DNA of 64,000 nt, taken from Flaccisagitta enflata (lineage: Eukaryota; Chaetognatha; Sagittoidea; Aphragmophora). The notes beneath the pieces are model-generated. The model did not search any database, had not been told where the DNA came from, and saw only the letters and a list, made by a program, of their open reading frames with translations. Positions 63,525 through 64,000 of this stretch are shown here, piece after piece. A program made the position numbers and the translations under genes. Positions within the stretch are counted from its first letter, which is position 1. Each line of letters begins with the position of its first letter. Where the stretch lies: positions 62,682,001-62,746,000 of the forward strand of contig OZ231127.1 in assembly GCA_965153355.1 (NCBI GenBank). Direction: 5' to 3'.

Positions 63525-64000
63525 TCTCGCCTCTGGATAGTCAAAGTACTTGTCTGATGTGGCTGATGAAAATGATTTAAAACCAGCATACTATTTCCTT
63601 TCACTTACACTACTGTGATAAGTTTTTTCTGGATTTTGTTTAGAAAAAAAATTTAAAAAAAAAGAAAATTATCTTTTACAATTTGGAGACTAGCCGCTTT
63701 TTCTAGGCAACGAGTGTAACGAGATATTTCCTATGGAAAGTGTGATCTGAACAAAATCCGCACAGGCTAAAAACCTGAGCATTACCAAAGCATCAGTCTC
63801 ACACTCTCACTTACATTACATTTACATCCAGAGAGTTAGAGATGACCCACTGAAATAGCGTCATTACCCCATCAGCCATTACTTTGACATGAAATCAATA
63901 CATAAACATCAATTCATAAACTGATAGGTCATTGGCGTTTTAGCGAGGAGCTTCAAGCAGATGTGGCAAAGCGATTAGGAATAACCAAGGGCGTGTTTTC
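63525..64000. other. No gene seen
   Basis: AT-rich, no frame or repeat of note. Confidence 0.45.

Overview
The window is eukaryotic nuclear DNA, most likely from an invertebrate animal. The evidence is the mix of a jockey/CR1-type LINE, a tRNA-derived SINE, hAT-like transposons, Helentron/DINE-like elements and a UBA/zinc-finger gene with no bacterial operon organisation. The species cannot be named from sequence. Nearly all of the 64 kb is intergenic, repeat-dominated DNA. There are 16 CT/GA tracts of about 65 to 505 bp, several long AC/GT tracts, and tri-, tetra- and pentanucleotide arrays. Most long open frames seen when translating (Ser-Leu, Glu-Arg, His-Thr, Val-Cys, Asn, Thr, Gln runs) are translations of these arrays and are not genes.

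Only one protein-coding locus is convincing: 25108-32276 on the + strand, broken into three pieces. Piece 1 (25108-26817) encodes a zinc module, two UBA-like repeats, a second zinc module and the start of a papain-like/LRAT-PPPDE-like fold. A 13-G run shifts the frame into piece 2 (26814-28283), which carries the putative catalytic Cys and the Walker A and B motifs of an SF1/Schlafen-like ATPase. A 2967-bp DNA transposon with 16-bp perfect terminal inverted repeats then separates it from piece 3 (ORF 31098-32276), which carries the C-terminal helicase motifs. The locus looks like one large protein gene, recently or partly inactivated. Two LINE remnants follow: 35985-37575 (reverse transcriptase core) and 38690-39360 (C-terminal zinc-finger tail).

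The rest is a dense set of small mobile elements. Family A (about 35 copies or fragments, usually 110-230 bp) has a 5' hairpin, a subterminal motif complementary to the 3' stem, a (GTCN)n/(GACN)n tetranucleotide core and a 3' hairpin followed by AAAAA. Stem sequences differ between copies, but pairing is preserved. This resembles Drosophila DINE-1/mini-me and Helentron-associated elements. Several copies have grown private tandem arrays in their cores, one to 1.67 kb. Family B (9 copies) is palindromic, with termini GGGCAGCGGCCCC and interchangeable tandem-repeat cores. There are also hAT-like non-autonomous elements (one with a perfect 8-bp target duplication at 40975-42897), a 340-bp ISL2EU-like element, a foldback element with six copies of one 16-mer, a family C with a poly-G tract, and a SINE with a perfect 9-bp target duplication.

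Layout: 0-12 kb, family A/C fragments and microsatellites; 12-15 kb, nested element complex; 15-24 kb, microsatellites, GC-rich trinucleotide block, pyrimidine tract, family B cluster; 24.9-32.3 kb, broken gene with inserted transposon; 32-40 kb, unique AT-rich DNA and two LINE remnants; 40-43 kb, nested hAT/ISL2EU-like elements; 44-48 kb, 60-bp minisatellite and the longest GA tract; 48-58 kb, family A copies, foldback element, SINE and minisatellites; 58-61 kb, a purine-rich satellite riddled with family A/B insertions; 61-64 kb, further family A/B copies.
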